A stretch of 64,000 nt of DNA from Candidatus Nyctobacter psychrophilus (GTDB lineage Bacteria > Vulcanimicrobiota > Vulcanimicrobiia > Vulcanimicrobiales > Vulcanimicrobiaceae). A program made the translations under genes and the position numbers. Location: the NCBI GenBank assembly GCA_014305025.1, contig JACRTY010000021.1, positions 248,001 to 312,000 on the forward strand, in the 5' to 3' direction. This document shows positions 56,607-64,000 of this stretch, piece by piece (position 1 is the stretch's first letter; the number at the start of each line of letters is the position of its first letter). Below the pieces are notes generated by a model, which saw only the letters and a list, made by a program, of their open reading frames with translations, did not search any database and was not told the DNA's origin.

Positions 56607-59600
56607 ATCGGGGCGCGCCGCAGAATCGGAGAGTAGGGATTCGGCAACTGTCCCGTTTGCTTGCGCGCGAGAGCCTGCATGATGAGGTCCGTAAGGCCGC
56701 TCACGCCGTCGGCGCCGACGAACGTGGAACCGTGCGCATCGACGTACACTTCGTGGCCTCCCCCACGGCCCGGGCCCGTAATCGGCTGCGTGTGACCGGG
56801 CTGGGTTCCGTGAGCCGGCGGAGCCCCTGCGATGACCGGAGCAAGGTTCCCAGGACCACCGGTCTGCACAGACTCCTGCGTCGCCGTCCCGCCCGAAGCG
56901 AGCGCGAGGTTGTAATCCGGCAGCGCACGGCGGATCGTGTACGTGTTGAACGCGCCCAGTGCCGCGGCACCCGTGCCCTGCAGCCCTTGCTCGATCTGCG
57001 CCAGCAGTGAGCCGGCGTCGGTGTATTGGAAATGCTGACCCGCGCCTTTGGCGCCGGTGACCCATTCCTCGCCGATGTGTGTCCCAAAGTTGTACTGGCC
57101 GCTGCCGGTCGAACTCGCGCCGAAGTCCGCAAGCGCTTTTTGATAGACGCTCGGGTCCTGGATGCCCGTCGATGCCGCGAACGCTTTTTGTCCGCCGGCC
57201 AGGAGTTCCTCAACGCCGGCAAGACCGGTCTTTCCCCCGAAGGCGCTCTTGGTCGCTTGGTCTTCGTAGAAGTTCTGGCCATTCGCGCCGGCGTTCCCCA
57301 AAAGGTCGGCGATCGTTTGGCCGTAGCGCTGCGTATCGGAGCGGTCGGGGAAGTTGCTCGGGGGACCCCAATGCGGGCCAAATAAGCCCCCTATGAGGCC
57401 GCCGAGCGTTCCGCCTATCTGCGCGCCCACGGGGCCGCCGAAGACGCTGCCAGCGCCCGCGCCAAGGGCACTGCCGACCGTTCCCCACGTCTGGTTACCG
57501 CCGAGGGCCGAGTTCGCCGCTTCACCCAAGCCAAAGCCCTGCGCGATCCCGCCCCAGGCCGTTGCCGCACCGCCTTTGAGTTGCAGGTTACCAAGAAGAC
57601 CCGCAAGCCCGCCGCCGCTATCTGGCCGGATGGTCGGATATTGTATCCCTGAAGTATCGACGCTGCTCGTGCCGGGCACCATGAGGAGCCCGCTGGACGG
57701 ATCGAGCGTAGGAACGCCGCCGCCCGCGATGTTGAATCCAGGAATGCCGATGCCGGCTTCCGCTGCGCCAGCATAAGCCGCGATCCCCGCGCCTCCGGTC
57801 GTCGGTATCGAGGCGAGTAGTTCAGCCGCACCCGTCGCACCGAACAGCGCGCCCGGTATCCCGTAGAGCTGCGCTCCGCTGATACCGGCGTCTAATGCAG
57901 CACCGAAGCCAGGCAAGTTGCCGCCTCCGAGGCCAGCGCCGCCACCGAGAAGCGAAACGGTCAGCGGTTCACTCGCAGAACCGCTCGGTGAAGCGGCAAT
58001 CTTGCTAAACGCGCGCTTCGCGTCGTCATTCGCGCTCGTGTCGTTACCGAACATGCCAGGCATGCCCTTGGGCGCAACGCCTCCGAAAAGTGACGTCTCG
58101 AGCGCGTGACCAAAGGACATATCGCCGCCGCCCTCACCTTTGAAGAACAGATCGGCGAAGGTCGATTTGAGAAACTGGTTCTCCATGTCGGCGATCGTCG
58201 TTTTCCAGACGTCGCCCAGTTCGCGGATGCCGCCTTTGCCCTGCTCAAAGATTCCCGCGATGTGCGACGTGGCCGAATCCGCAAACTGTTTGTACTGTTG
58301 ATCGCGCTGCTGCAGTTCGTTGCGTTCGTCACGTACGGCCTGATCCGCCATGTCGTGCTGGCGGACGTAGAGATCGTGGATCTTGCTTTGTAGATGCGTG
58401 ACGGCTTGGCCGTCCTGTTGGTGTGCCTGCAAGAGCGTTCTGTACGATTGGATCTGTTGACCGATCAGCGCTACTTGCTCGCGATCTTTGACGCTCTGCT
58501 TCGCCGACGAATCCGCGACATCGGTGAAAAGCTCGCGGTACGTCTGATCGAGGTTTCTGACCGCGACGTTGACGTCCTGAACCACTTCCGTGTTCAGGGA
58601 ACCGGAAATATCAGCGCCCTTGCCCTTCTTGAGATCAAGGACGCCTTGGACGCCGCGATCGGGAAGCGCGTTGATCGCAGCGAGGGCTGCCCGTTGAGCT
58701 GCTTCGAGTGCACCGCGGTCGCCGCTCTTCTTAAATGCCTGCTCGTACGCGTCTCGGATGCGCTTGACGAAGTCGGTCGCATCTTTGGTGATTGCCGCTT
58801 CCTCGGCACCACTGATCTTCGTTTTTTGATCTGTCGTCGTGCCGCTCTCGAGTTGCTTGAGCTTGGCAAGATGCTGATCGAGCGTTTCGTTGCCGGCCGC
58901 CCAATGTCGCTGTTCGGCGTCGAACGCTTTCTGCCACAAGCTGGTCGCTTTGTTCGCGAGTTCGGCCATGCGTTGCTCGATCTCGGCGACGTCCTTGGCC
59001 GAATCAGGGTCGTTGGCAGCAGCGCGCGCATCGCGAAGCTTCGCGTAGCCGGCGATCTCGGCTTCGATGGCCTGCTTGGTATTGCCGGCGCGCGTCGCTG
59101 CCGTTTGAAGGCGGCGCTCTTCGAGGTGAAGCGTATCCTCGATCGCCCTCTGGTGTTCGGACTCAGCTTTCTTCTGGGCGTTGGTATCTTGCGTGATGAG
59201 CGCGGTGTACGCTTTGTCGGCGGCAGTACGTTCCTGGATGGACTTGTTCGTATCGTCGCCGATCGCGCGCAGCGTTTGTTCGTAGTCTTGTCGAGCGCTG
59301 CTCAGGCCACCGGAAAGCTCCTTCTGATACGTCATGTACGCCGTAGCGAGATCGGTCGCTTGGGGATTGCCGGTCTGCCCAGCTCCCCGCACGTTCGTGT
59401 TCGCGGGATTCTTCATCCCCATGCGCGCTTCGACGCTCTGCCCGTAGGCGAGCCCTTGCTGGTTCACGCCGCCTGCGTTGTACATCGACAGCGCGGCGAG
59501 AATGTTGCCGTTGGCAGCTTTGAGGTCAGTGGCAATCATTTCCTCAGCACGCTTCGCAGCGAATCCAACGTCGTGAGCTGCGCGATATAGATCGTCCGCC

Positions 59601-61624
59601 GAAGCGCCAGAGGCCGGGTCGAGCTGCCAGATGCCGTGCCCGAGATTCCCCGGCGTCCGTGACAAGCCGGTGCTCGGGTCATAAGCCCCGGACCGGCCCA
59701 ATCCCGTTTCTTGCTCGCCAACGGCATGCAAGAGCTTCGCCATCAATGCGGGATCGGAGTAACTGGCCGAGGCGGCAGTGATCGCGGCGTTTATGCTTGG
59801 GGTGCCCGGTGCCGGCGTCGGCTCCTGCAGCTGCGACGCTCCATACTGTAAGCTACCGATCTGCGCTATGGGATTGAGCCAACCTCCAGGGGCCGTCTGG
59901 AGATACTGATTGCGCGCTTTCCCGAACTTTTCAATCGCGGTTTCCGCGCGCTCGACGCCTTTCTCCCACTCGCCGAAGGTGTTGTCGTACGACAACTTGT
60001 CTTCCAGGAACACCAGCGCGCTGCCCAGACCATCGATGGCCTTGTGAAACGCATTGATGCTCTCCGGCCTGTTCGCCGATTTCACGAATTTGTCGAGGGC
60101 GCTCGTGCCCTTATCAAGGCTTGGCGTCAGCTGCTCGCCGACGGCAAGCGCAAGCGCCTTCCAATCAGTACTAAGCTGTTCCTGATGGCGCGCCAGTCCG
60201 GCGACCGTCGTCGCCTGGCCGCCCATCTTCGCCTCGACTGCTTCAAGTGTATCCTTGAATGACATCCCGTCGTGAATCTGCTGACGCGTCACAACGCCGA
60301 GATCGATTAAGCCACGAGCATTGCCATTATACGCATTGAGCAGCTCATGCGTGATATCGAGCAAAGGTTTTCCCGTAGCAACATGCGCGTCTTCGGCAAC
60401 GCGCACGATCTTGAAAGCATCACTGATCTTGACGCCCGCAGTGGCGAGCAGCGTCAATGCCGGGAGCGTTTCGTCTCGGCTAATCGCCGTCGTGCGCTCT
60501 TGTAGGCGCGCCCATGCATCGACATTGCTCGATAGGTTCTGCCAATCACCGCCCTGCGTGCGAACTGCGACTCCAAGCCGCTCCATCGCCTCTTGGTCTT
60601 TGGCCGCAGTTTCAGCCGCTCCGTAGAGCGCACCACCAACACCAAACGCCGCAATTGCACCACCTAGAACGGCGAACTCACCGGGGCCACCCTGTGCCGC
60701 GTAACCGAGATTCGTGACGGCGTTGCCGACGCCGCCGGGGATGACGTAACCGGCATTGAGCAACGAGTTCCCCGCAACCCCGCCGCCCCGACCGCCGCGG
60801 CCCTGGGTGCGCTCCTCTTCGGCGTTCGTGCGAACCTGGTTGTCGATGATACGTTTGTCGATCAGCGCACGTGCGTCAGCGTATTCCTGATACTGCTGCC
60901 GCGCGTTCTGAAGCAGCCGGCCTTCCTCTTCGAGGGAAATCTGCTGCGAACGGACCTGATCGCGCAATGCGTCAGCACGCAGTTTCGCCGATTGCGTTGC
61001 GGACTCAGCACTCTGTTTGTCCGCTCTGATCTGCTGTTCAACTGCCAGACGTTGGTCGCGCACCATCTGATCTTGGATCGTACGGATTTGCCGTTCGGCC
61101 TCGACGTATGCACGATAGCGAGACTGCATCTCCGGGTCGCCCTCAAGGTTGCCGACGGAGAGCTGCGTGCGGGTGTACTCGCCGCCGCCGGGGCGGACCG
61201 TCGCGAGTTGCATTGCGCCGCGCGAAGACTTCAAGGCATCCTGCTGCGACAGCTCGCCAGCCCGGACGTCGTCTCGGACGGCCGCGAGTTGCCGTTTTAC
61301 CTCGGCCAGTATCTCGCGGCCGCGTTGAGCGGCCTCGGAGATGGCGCGCGAGCCGGTTTCCGCGACGGCCTGATCGGCAAGGCGCGCGCTGTCGGCAAAG
61401 GCCCGCGCCATCTGCGCGGAATTCTTGGCGCTCGAACCGGCCGCAACGGTAATCGCCTCGCCGGCACGTTGGGCGGACTGCGCGATACGATCATTGGCCT
61501 CCGCCACACCGGCAGCGGCGCCGTCGACGCTCTTGCCAAGATCAGTGAACGCCGTGGTCGCGGCATCTGCATCGGCGGAAATGCTGATGTGTAGGCCGCC
61601 GGCGTCTTCCTCGTTGCCGTTCAT
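56603..61624 (-). CDS. Phage tail tape-measure protein with embedded lytic transglycosylase domain
   Basis: 1673 residues from the ATG at 61622-61624; a longer upstream frame lacks similarity and is not used. The N-terminal 250 residues are helical with long coiled coils, then a Gly-rich hydrophobic stretch (FAVLGGAIAAFGVGGALYGA) typical of tape measures, and a phage-minor-tail-like block around 350-500. Residues about 620-730 form an SLT-type lytic transglycosylase domain: GEQETGLG with candidate catalytic Glu639, GHGIWQLDP and ALSMYNAGG. Further coiled coil follows, then a Gly/Ala-rich tail. Tape measures set tail length and help DNA cross the wall; the SLT domain would cut peptidoglycan. 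It is the only minus-strand gene of the element seen here. Confidence 0.85.
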   Translation of the reverse strand: MNGNEEDAGGLHISISADADAATTAFTDLGKSVDGAAAGVAEANDRIAQSAQRAGEAITVAAGSSAKNSAQMARAFADSARLADQAVAETGSRAISEAAQRGREILAEVKRQLAAVRDDVRAGELSQQDALKSSRGAMQLATVRPGGGEYTRTQLSVGNLEGDPEMQSRYRAYVEAERQIRTIQDQMVRDQRLAVEQQIRADKQSAESATQSAKLRADALRDQVRSQQISLEEEGRLLQNARQQYQEYADARALIDKRIIDNQVRTNAEEERTQGRGGRGGGVAGNSLLNAGYVIPGGVGNAVTNLGYAAQGGPGEFAVLGGAIAAFGVGGALYGAAETAAKDQEAMERLGVAVRTQGGDWQNLSSNVDAWARLQERTTAISRDETLPALTLLATAGVKISDAFKIVRVAEDAHVATGKPLLDITHELLNAYNGNARGLIDLGVVTRQQIHDGMSFKDTLEAVEAKMGGQATTVAGLARHQEQLSTDWKALALAVGEQLTPSLDKGTSALDKFVKSANRPESINAFHKAIDGLGSALVFLEDKLSYDNTFGEWEKGVERAETAIEKFGKARNQYLQTAPGGWLNPIAQIGSLQYGASQLQEPTPAPGTPSINAAITAASASYSDPALMAKLLHAVGEQETGLGRSGAYDPSTGLSRTPGNLGHGIWQLDPASGASADDLYRAAHDVGFAAKRAEEMIATDLKAANGNILAALSMYNAGGVNQQGLAYGQSVEARMGMKNPANTNVRGAGQTGNPQATDLATAYMTYQKELSGGLSSARQDYEQTLRAIGDDTNKSIQERTAADKAYTALITQDTNAQKKAESEHQRAIEDTLHLEERRLQTAATRAGNTKQAIEAEIAGYAKLRDARAAANDPDSAKDVAEIEQRMAELANKATSLWQKAFDAEQRHWAAGNETLDQHLAKLKQLESGTTTDQKTKISGAEEAAITKDATDFVKRIRDAYEQAFKKSGDRGALEAAQRAALAAINALPDRGVQGVLDLKKGKGADISGSLNTEVVQDVNVAVRNLDQTYRELFTDVADSSAKQSVKDREQVALIGQQIQSYRTLLQAHQQDGQAVTHLQSKIHDLYVRQHDMADQAVRDERNELQQRDQQYKQFADSATSHIAGIFEQGKGGIRELGDVWKTTIADMENQFLKSTFADLFFKGEGGGDMSFGHALETSLFGGVAPKGMPGMFGNDTSANDDAKRAFSKIAASPSGSASEPLTVSLLGGGAGLGGGNLPGFGAALDAGISGAQLYGIPGALFGATGAAELLASIPTTGGAGIAAYAGAAEAGIGIPGFNIAGGGVPTLDPSSGLLMVPGTSSVDTSGIQYPTIRPDSGGGLAGLLGNLQLKGGAATAWGGIAQGFGLGEAANSALGGNQTWGTVGSALGAGAGSVFGGPVGAQIGGTLGGLIGGLFGPHWGPPSNFPDRSDTQRYGQTIADLLGNAGANGQNFYEDQATKSAFGGKTGLAGVEELLAGGQKAFAASTGIQDPSVYQKALADFGASSTGSGQYNFGTHIGEEWVTGAKGAGQHFQYTDAGSLLAQIEQGLQGTGAAALGAFNTYTIRRALPDYNLALASGGTATQESVQTGGPGNLAPVIAGAPPAHGTQPGHTQPITGPGRGGGHEVYVDAHGSTFVGADGVSGLTDLIMQALARKQTGQLPNPYSPILRRAPI

Positions 61625-61714
61625 CGCAGAGCGAACCTTCGGACTTCCTCCCGCACGCCATGCCGCCGGACGCGGCGAAACGATACTTTGCAAATGGCTC
61701 GAAAGGTGCACCCG

Positions 61715-61990
61715 GTGAGCAACCCTCGGTACACAAAGCCAAAGGTGGACCGCTTCGGCTTTCCGTCAATGACGACGCTGAAGATGCTGCGTTATCGGCG
61801 GTTTGCTAGTCTGGTGACCGCCGCAAGAGCGCTCGGCGTAACAAAACATGCCCTTCGGCGATGGGAACTCGGCTTGACGGAGCCGCGGCGCACGAACCGC
61901 GAGAGAGTCGAGCGCGTCTTCGGACGTCCGTGGGCCACATTGCAGCGCTCTGCGCCACGCTTTGGCATACCAAAAGGAGAACAAGAGTGA
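61715..61990 (+). CDS. Small HTH (XRE-like) DNA-binding protein
   Basis: 91 residues from a GTG preceded by GAAAGGTG. The segment FASLVTAARALGVTKHALRRWELG is a helix-turn-helix of the Cro/XRE type, followed by RRTNRERVERVFG. It is divergent from the tape-measure gene across a 90-nt gap and is the first of a chain of plus-strand genes, so it may regulate both directions. Earlier in-frame ATG codons exist without a ribosome site. Its TGA overlaps the GTG of the next gene. Confidence 0.65.
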   Translation: MSNPRYTKPKVDRFGFPSMTTLKMLRYRRFASLVTAARALGVTKHALRRWELGLTEPRRTNRERVERVFGRPWATLQRSAPRFGIPKGEQE

Positions 61991-62241
61991 ACACTCGCCC
62001 GCGACTGAACTTCTTCCGATTCGGGACATACGACCACGACCGCCTCGAGCGTGAATTCGACTTGCGCGAAAGCACCGCACTGCCGCAGTTGACGAACGCG
62101 ATCGACCATGCCACCGCGAGCCTCGAGGCGATTGCCGAGATATTCAATAGGGCAAAACTGAGCGAAAAACTCAGCGACACGCCCCTTCGCCCGACGGTGG
62201 AATGGTTGCGACGGTTGCGCACGGAGTACGGCGCCTCGTGA
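61987..62241 (+). CDS. Small phage protein, unknown
   Basis: 84 residues, starting at a GTG that shares GTGA with the preceding stop, and ending in a TGA that shares GTGA with the next start. The sequence is charged and helical (YDHDRLEREFDLRESTALPQ) with no recognised domain. The two-sided translational coupling is the main evidence that it is real. Confidence 0.6.
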   Translation: MNTRPRLNFFRFGTYDHDRLEREFDLRESTALPQLTNAIDHATASLEAIAEIFNRAKLSEKLSDTPLRPTVEWLRRLRTEYGAS

Positions 62242-63005
62242 CGAGTGCCACGCGAGAGGCAGTCCGTGAACTGCGGGCTGCCGGGCGTGACGCGCGCGCC
62301 TACAAGATCACAGCCCAACCGCGCCCCGTCGTCGAATCGGCAGCATCGAAAAAGAGCGGCGGCGGTATTCGCGCGTTGATCCTCTCCGCCGGCATGGGGA
62401 ACCCCGCCGATCGGAACTACTATACGGGGGAGTTCATCCAGTCGGCGGTTCCCCTCATCGAAGGCGCGGACGCATTTTACGATCACCCCTCGCTGTCTGA
62501 GGACAAGGACATCCCGGAGCGCCGCGTGCGCGATAAGGCCGGATGGTGGGCCGACGCGGAGATCGGAAAGTTCACCGATCCCGAGCATCCCGAGCTCGGC
62601 GCTCGTGACGGCGTCTTCGCGACGTTCTATCCGCGCAGCGGCGACCCACAAATAGCAGGGCTACTCGAGACCGCTGCTGCCAAAGCAGCGAAATACCCGA
62701 ACGCCGACCCGTTCCTGGCGTTCTCCATCAACGCGTACGGCGTTGGTCAACCCGGATCGTCACCCGACGACGGCAGCCCTTGCTCGATTATGAACCGGAT
62801 GACGGATCTGAAGTCGATCGACGCCGTGACGGCTGCCGGCGCCCGCGGCCGGCCGGTCTTCGCTGCAAACGCACGCGAGTCGCGTGGGCGACTGACATAC
62901 ATCCGCGGTGAGTTCATGCCAACGGTTGCCACGATCGAAGCCGGCCGTTCCCGCGGCGCGCGACCGAAGATGCCCCCGAACTTCTTCCTGAAACCTTTTA
63001 GCTAG
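62238..63005 (+). CDS. Prohead protease-like phage protein
   Basis: 255 residues from the coupled GTG at 62238. The pattern GMGNPADRNYYTGEFIQSAVPLIEGADAFYDHP region, then RVRDKAGWW, FSINAYG and LKSIDAVTAAGARGRPVF follows the arrangement of head-maturation proteases/scaffolds (Y-Y...F....H, then S-I-x-A-G, then a VDxVT-x-AGA block). In such phages it cleaves capsid or scaffold proteins during head assembly. Catalytic residues cannot be assigned by eye with certainty. Here it precedes the terminase genes, whereas it more often follows the portal gene. Confidence 0.6.
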   Translation: MTSATREAVRELRAAGRDARAYKITAQPRPVVESAASKKSGGGIRALILSAGMGNPADRNYYTGEFIQSAVPLIEGADAFYDHPSLSEDKDIPERRVRDKAGWWADAEIGKFTDPEHPELGARDGVFATFYPRSGDPQIAGLLETAAAKAAKYPNADPFLAFSINAYGVGQPGSSPDDGSPCSIMNRMTDLKSIDAVTAAGARGRPVFAANARESRGRLTYIRGEFMPTVATIEAGRSRGARPKMPPNFFLKPFS

Positions 63006-63021
63006 GCAAGGAGCACCGATT

Positions 63022-63495
63022 ATGGACACGACTAAAACCCAGGAGATCAGCGAGCGCTATGAGGCCGCGCGCCGACGCGTCGACGACGCGCAAGCCAAAG
63101 CGCACAGCGCGATGCAATCGTACCACCAGGCGAGCGAGGAGGTACGGGCCGCACAGCAAGCCATGGAGGACGTCGGACAAGACCGCTACTACGACATGAT
63201 TCGATACCGCGAGGAGGCGGTCAAGGCTCTCGCCAGCGGATCTGCGGAGTATCCCCTCGATGCTTCCGGCCGCCTTGAGCCCGAAGCGGTAGAGCGCGCG
63301 TGCAGTCATGTCTTCGCAGACGAGTCGAGTCCCATCGCGCTCGGCAAGGGCATGTCCGATACCATTTCCGTGCGCGCGGAGGAAGGGCATGACGCTGCAC
63401 TCGGAGCTCTGAAAAGCCATGTACGCAACTGCAGCCAAAGCGAATCAAGAGACGTCATATCCAAAATCGGCAGGCGCGTGAGAGTCCGCGACTGA
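63022..63495 (+). CDS. Coiled-coil phage protein, unknown
   Basis: 157 residues from an ATG with a clear AAGGAG 10 nt upstream. The first 55 residues are a strongly charged coiled coil (RYEAARRRVDDAQAKAHSAM), and the rest is mixed. It lies 16 nt after the protease-like gene and just before the small terminase. A scaffold or head-decoration role is possible from position only. Confidence 0.6.
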   Translation: MDTTKTQEISERYEAARRRVDDAQAKAHSAMQSYHQASEEVRAAQQAMEDVGQDRYYDMIRYREEAVKALASGSAEYPLDASGRLEPEAVERACSHVFADESSPIALGKGMSDTISVRAEEGHDAALGALKSHVRNCSQSESRDVISKIGRRVRVRD

Positions 63496-63499
63496 CCGC

Positions 63500-64000
63500 G
63501 TGGGGCGCTTGACGAAAGCCGATCGCGCTGCTGCCGTCGATCGCATCGCGCACGCGATCGTTGAAGATGGTGAAACCCGCCTAACGGCACTGGCCACGAT
63601 TGCCGGCGTGCATCGCAATTACGTCGCGCCGCTGCTCAAAAGCGCGCGAGAACGCATCGGTCGCGAGTGCCCGCCGCCGAGCGAGCTTCGACAGACGTAT
63701 CTGGCGCAAGCTGCCACGATCTATCGCAAGGCACTCCAGGGACACGACAGCGCGACGGCGCGCAACGACCATCGCGTCGCGAACGAGTTTCTTAAAACAG
63801 CGAACGACTCGCTGCGCACTGCAGCCACGATCGGAGGGGTCGGTGAACTCAAAAGCGAGGGCGGTTCCCAACACCCAAGAGTCCGCATCGTCTTCGAAGC
63901 CTTCGAAGAAACCGCGCCGCCAGCAGCACTCGCAGCTGTCGCTCGACTATCGACCGCACCCGGGGCAGCAGCTCTTTCACGATCGCCCGGAGCGCTTCCG
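63500..64000 (+). CDS. Terminase small subunit (partial)
   Basis: Starts at GTG 63500 or TTG 63509 and is still open at the window edge (167 codons seen). The N-terminal region has an HTH-like segment (TRLTALATIAGVHRNYVAPLLKSARERIG) as in small terminases that recognise pac/cos DNA. A helical part with ATIYRKALQG and a C-terminal VRIVFEAFEE follow. It sits immediately before the large terminase. The overlap with the large subunit is at least 158 nt, which is unusually long, so its true end is uncertain. Confidence 0.55.
   Translation, partial: MGRLTKADRAAAVDRIAHAIVEDGETRLTALATIAGVHRNYVAPLLKSARERIGRECPPPSELRQTYLAQAATIYRKALQGHDSATARNDHRVANEFLKTANDSLRTAATIGGVGELKSEGGSQHPRVRIVFEAFEETAPPAALAAVARLSTAPGAAALSRSPGALP
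63843..64000 (+). CDS. Terminase large subunit (N-terminal fragment)
   Basis: Starts at a GTG preceded by a strong GGAGGGG and runs off the window after 52 codons. After a basic low-complexity start (SSSKPSKKPRRQQ) it reads LDYRPHPGQQLFHDRPERF, the typical opening of large terminases, just ahead of the Walker A motif that should lie beyond the edge. The large terminase is the packaging ATPase and nuclease. The call rests on this short motif and on its place after a small-terminase-like gene. Confidence 0.6.
   Translation, partial: MNSKARAVPNTQESASSSKPSKKPRRQQHSQLSLDYRPHPGQQLFHDRPERF

Larger units (their letters stand above)
54297..64000 (+). mobile_element. Integrated phage (left part; continues beyond the window)
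   Basis: Bounded on the left by the tRNA-Thr fragment. It carries, left to right, a tyrosine integrase, two small unknown genes, a tape-measure protein on the minus strand, an HTH protein, a small unknown gene, a prohead-protease-like protein, a coiled-coil protein, and small and large terminase genes. Portal, capsid and tail genes are expected to the right. All genes seen have open frames, so it may be intact. The mixed gene orientation is unusual for a tailed phage. Confidence 0.85.

Overview
The window is GC-rich bacterial chromosome ending on the right inside an integrated phage. The organism is probably diderm, because there is an AMIN-type secretin, a lipobox lipoprotein and an AttH-type exported lipocalin-like protein. 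The gene mix (phenylacetate catabolism, AI-2E carrier, OPT carrier, a very large NRPS locus) would fit an Eremiobacterota/Vulcanimicrobiota-like or other soil lineage. No rRNA or taxonomic marker is present, so that assignment is weak.

Region 1 (1-15 kb) is ordinary chromosome. On the minus strand a TetR regulator is followed by paaZ, paaA and the start of paaB, all overlapping or nearly touching (phenylacetyl-CoA epoxidation and ring opening). Then come an AI-2E family permease (+), an attH/FtsX-type permease pair (-), a lone AMIN-secretin and an OPT carrier (+), a multi-pass membrane protein (+) and a small lipoprotein (-).

Region 2 (about 15.1-54.1 kb) is a nonribosomal peptide cluster on the plus strand. 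It holds a SyrP/TauD-like dioxygenase, eight NRPS proteins, an Sfp-type phosphopantetheinyl transferase, a membrane protein paralogous to the one just left of the cluster, and an ABC-2 exporter pair. Specificity codes read by eye, in gene order, are: unassigned residue (epimerised) - module without A domain - Asp - Asp - Asn - Ser - Asp - Asp - Gly - Val/Ile-like. From the dioxygenase to the second membrane protein most junctions are 4-14 nt overlaps, suggesting one transcript. NRPS7, and NRPS8 with the exporter, each follow an intergenic region carrying the same GTGCTACACT element. The unusual points are an A-less C-T module, a separate protein with only half a C domain followed by A(Gly)-T-TE, and Cys instead of Ser as the nucleophile in both TE domains. 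Together they suggest trans-loading of one residue, and an Asp-rich, probably beta-hydroxylated acidic peptide that could bind Ca2+ or Fe3+.

Region 3 (54.1-64 kb) starts with a truncated Uma2-type nuclease fragment, then a 44-nt 3' half of tRNA-Thr(CGU) that marks a phage attachment site. A tyrosine integrase, two small unknown genes, a tape-measure protein with an embedded lytic transglycosylase domain (on the opposite strand), a small HTH protein, a prohead-protease-like protein and a terminase pair follow. The element runs off the right edge.

No gene-free stretch exceeds 300 bases. The longer gaps are 3795-3987, 8677-8858 (nothing recognised), 12600-12818, 14949-15185, 44429-44707, 48053-48230 and 54326-54523. 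No rRNA, intact tRNA or CRISPR array was seen.
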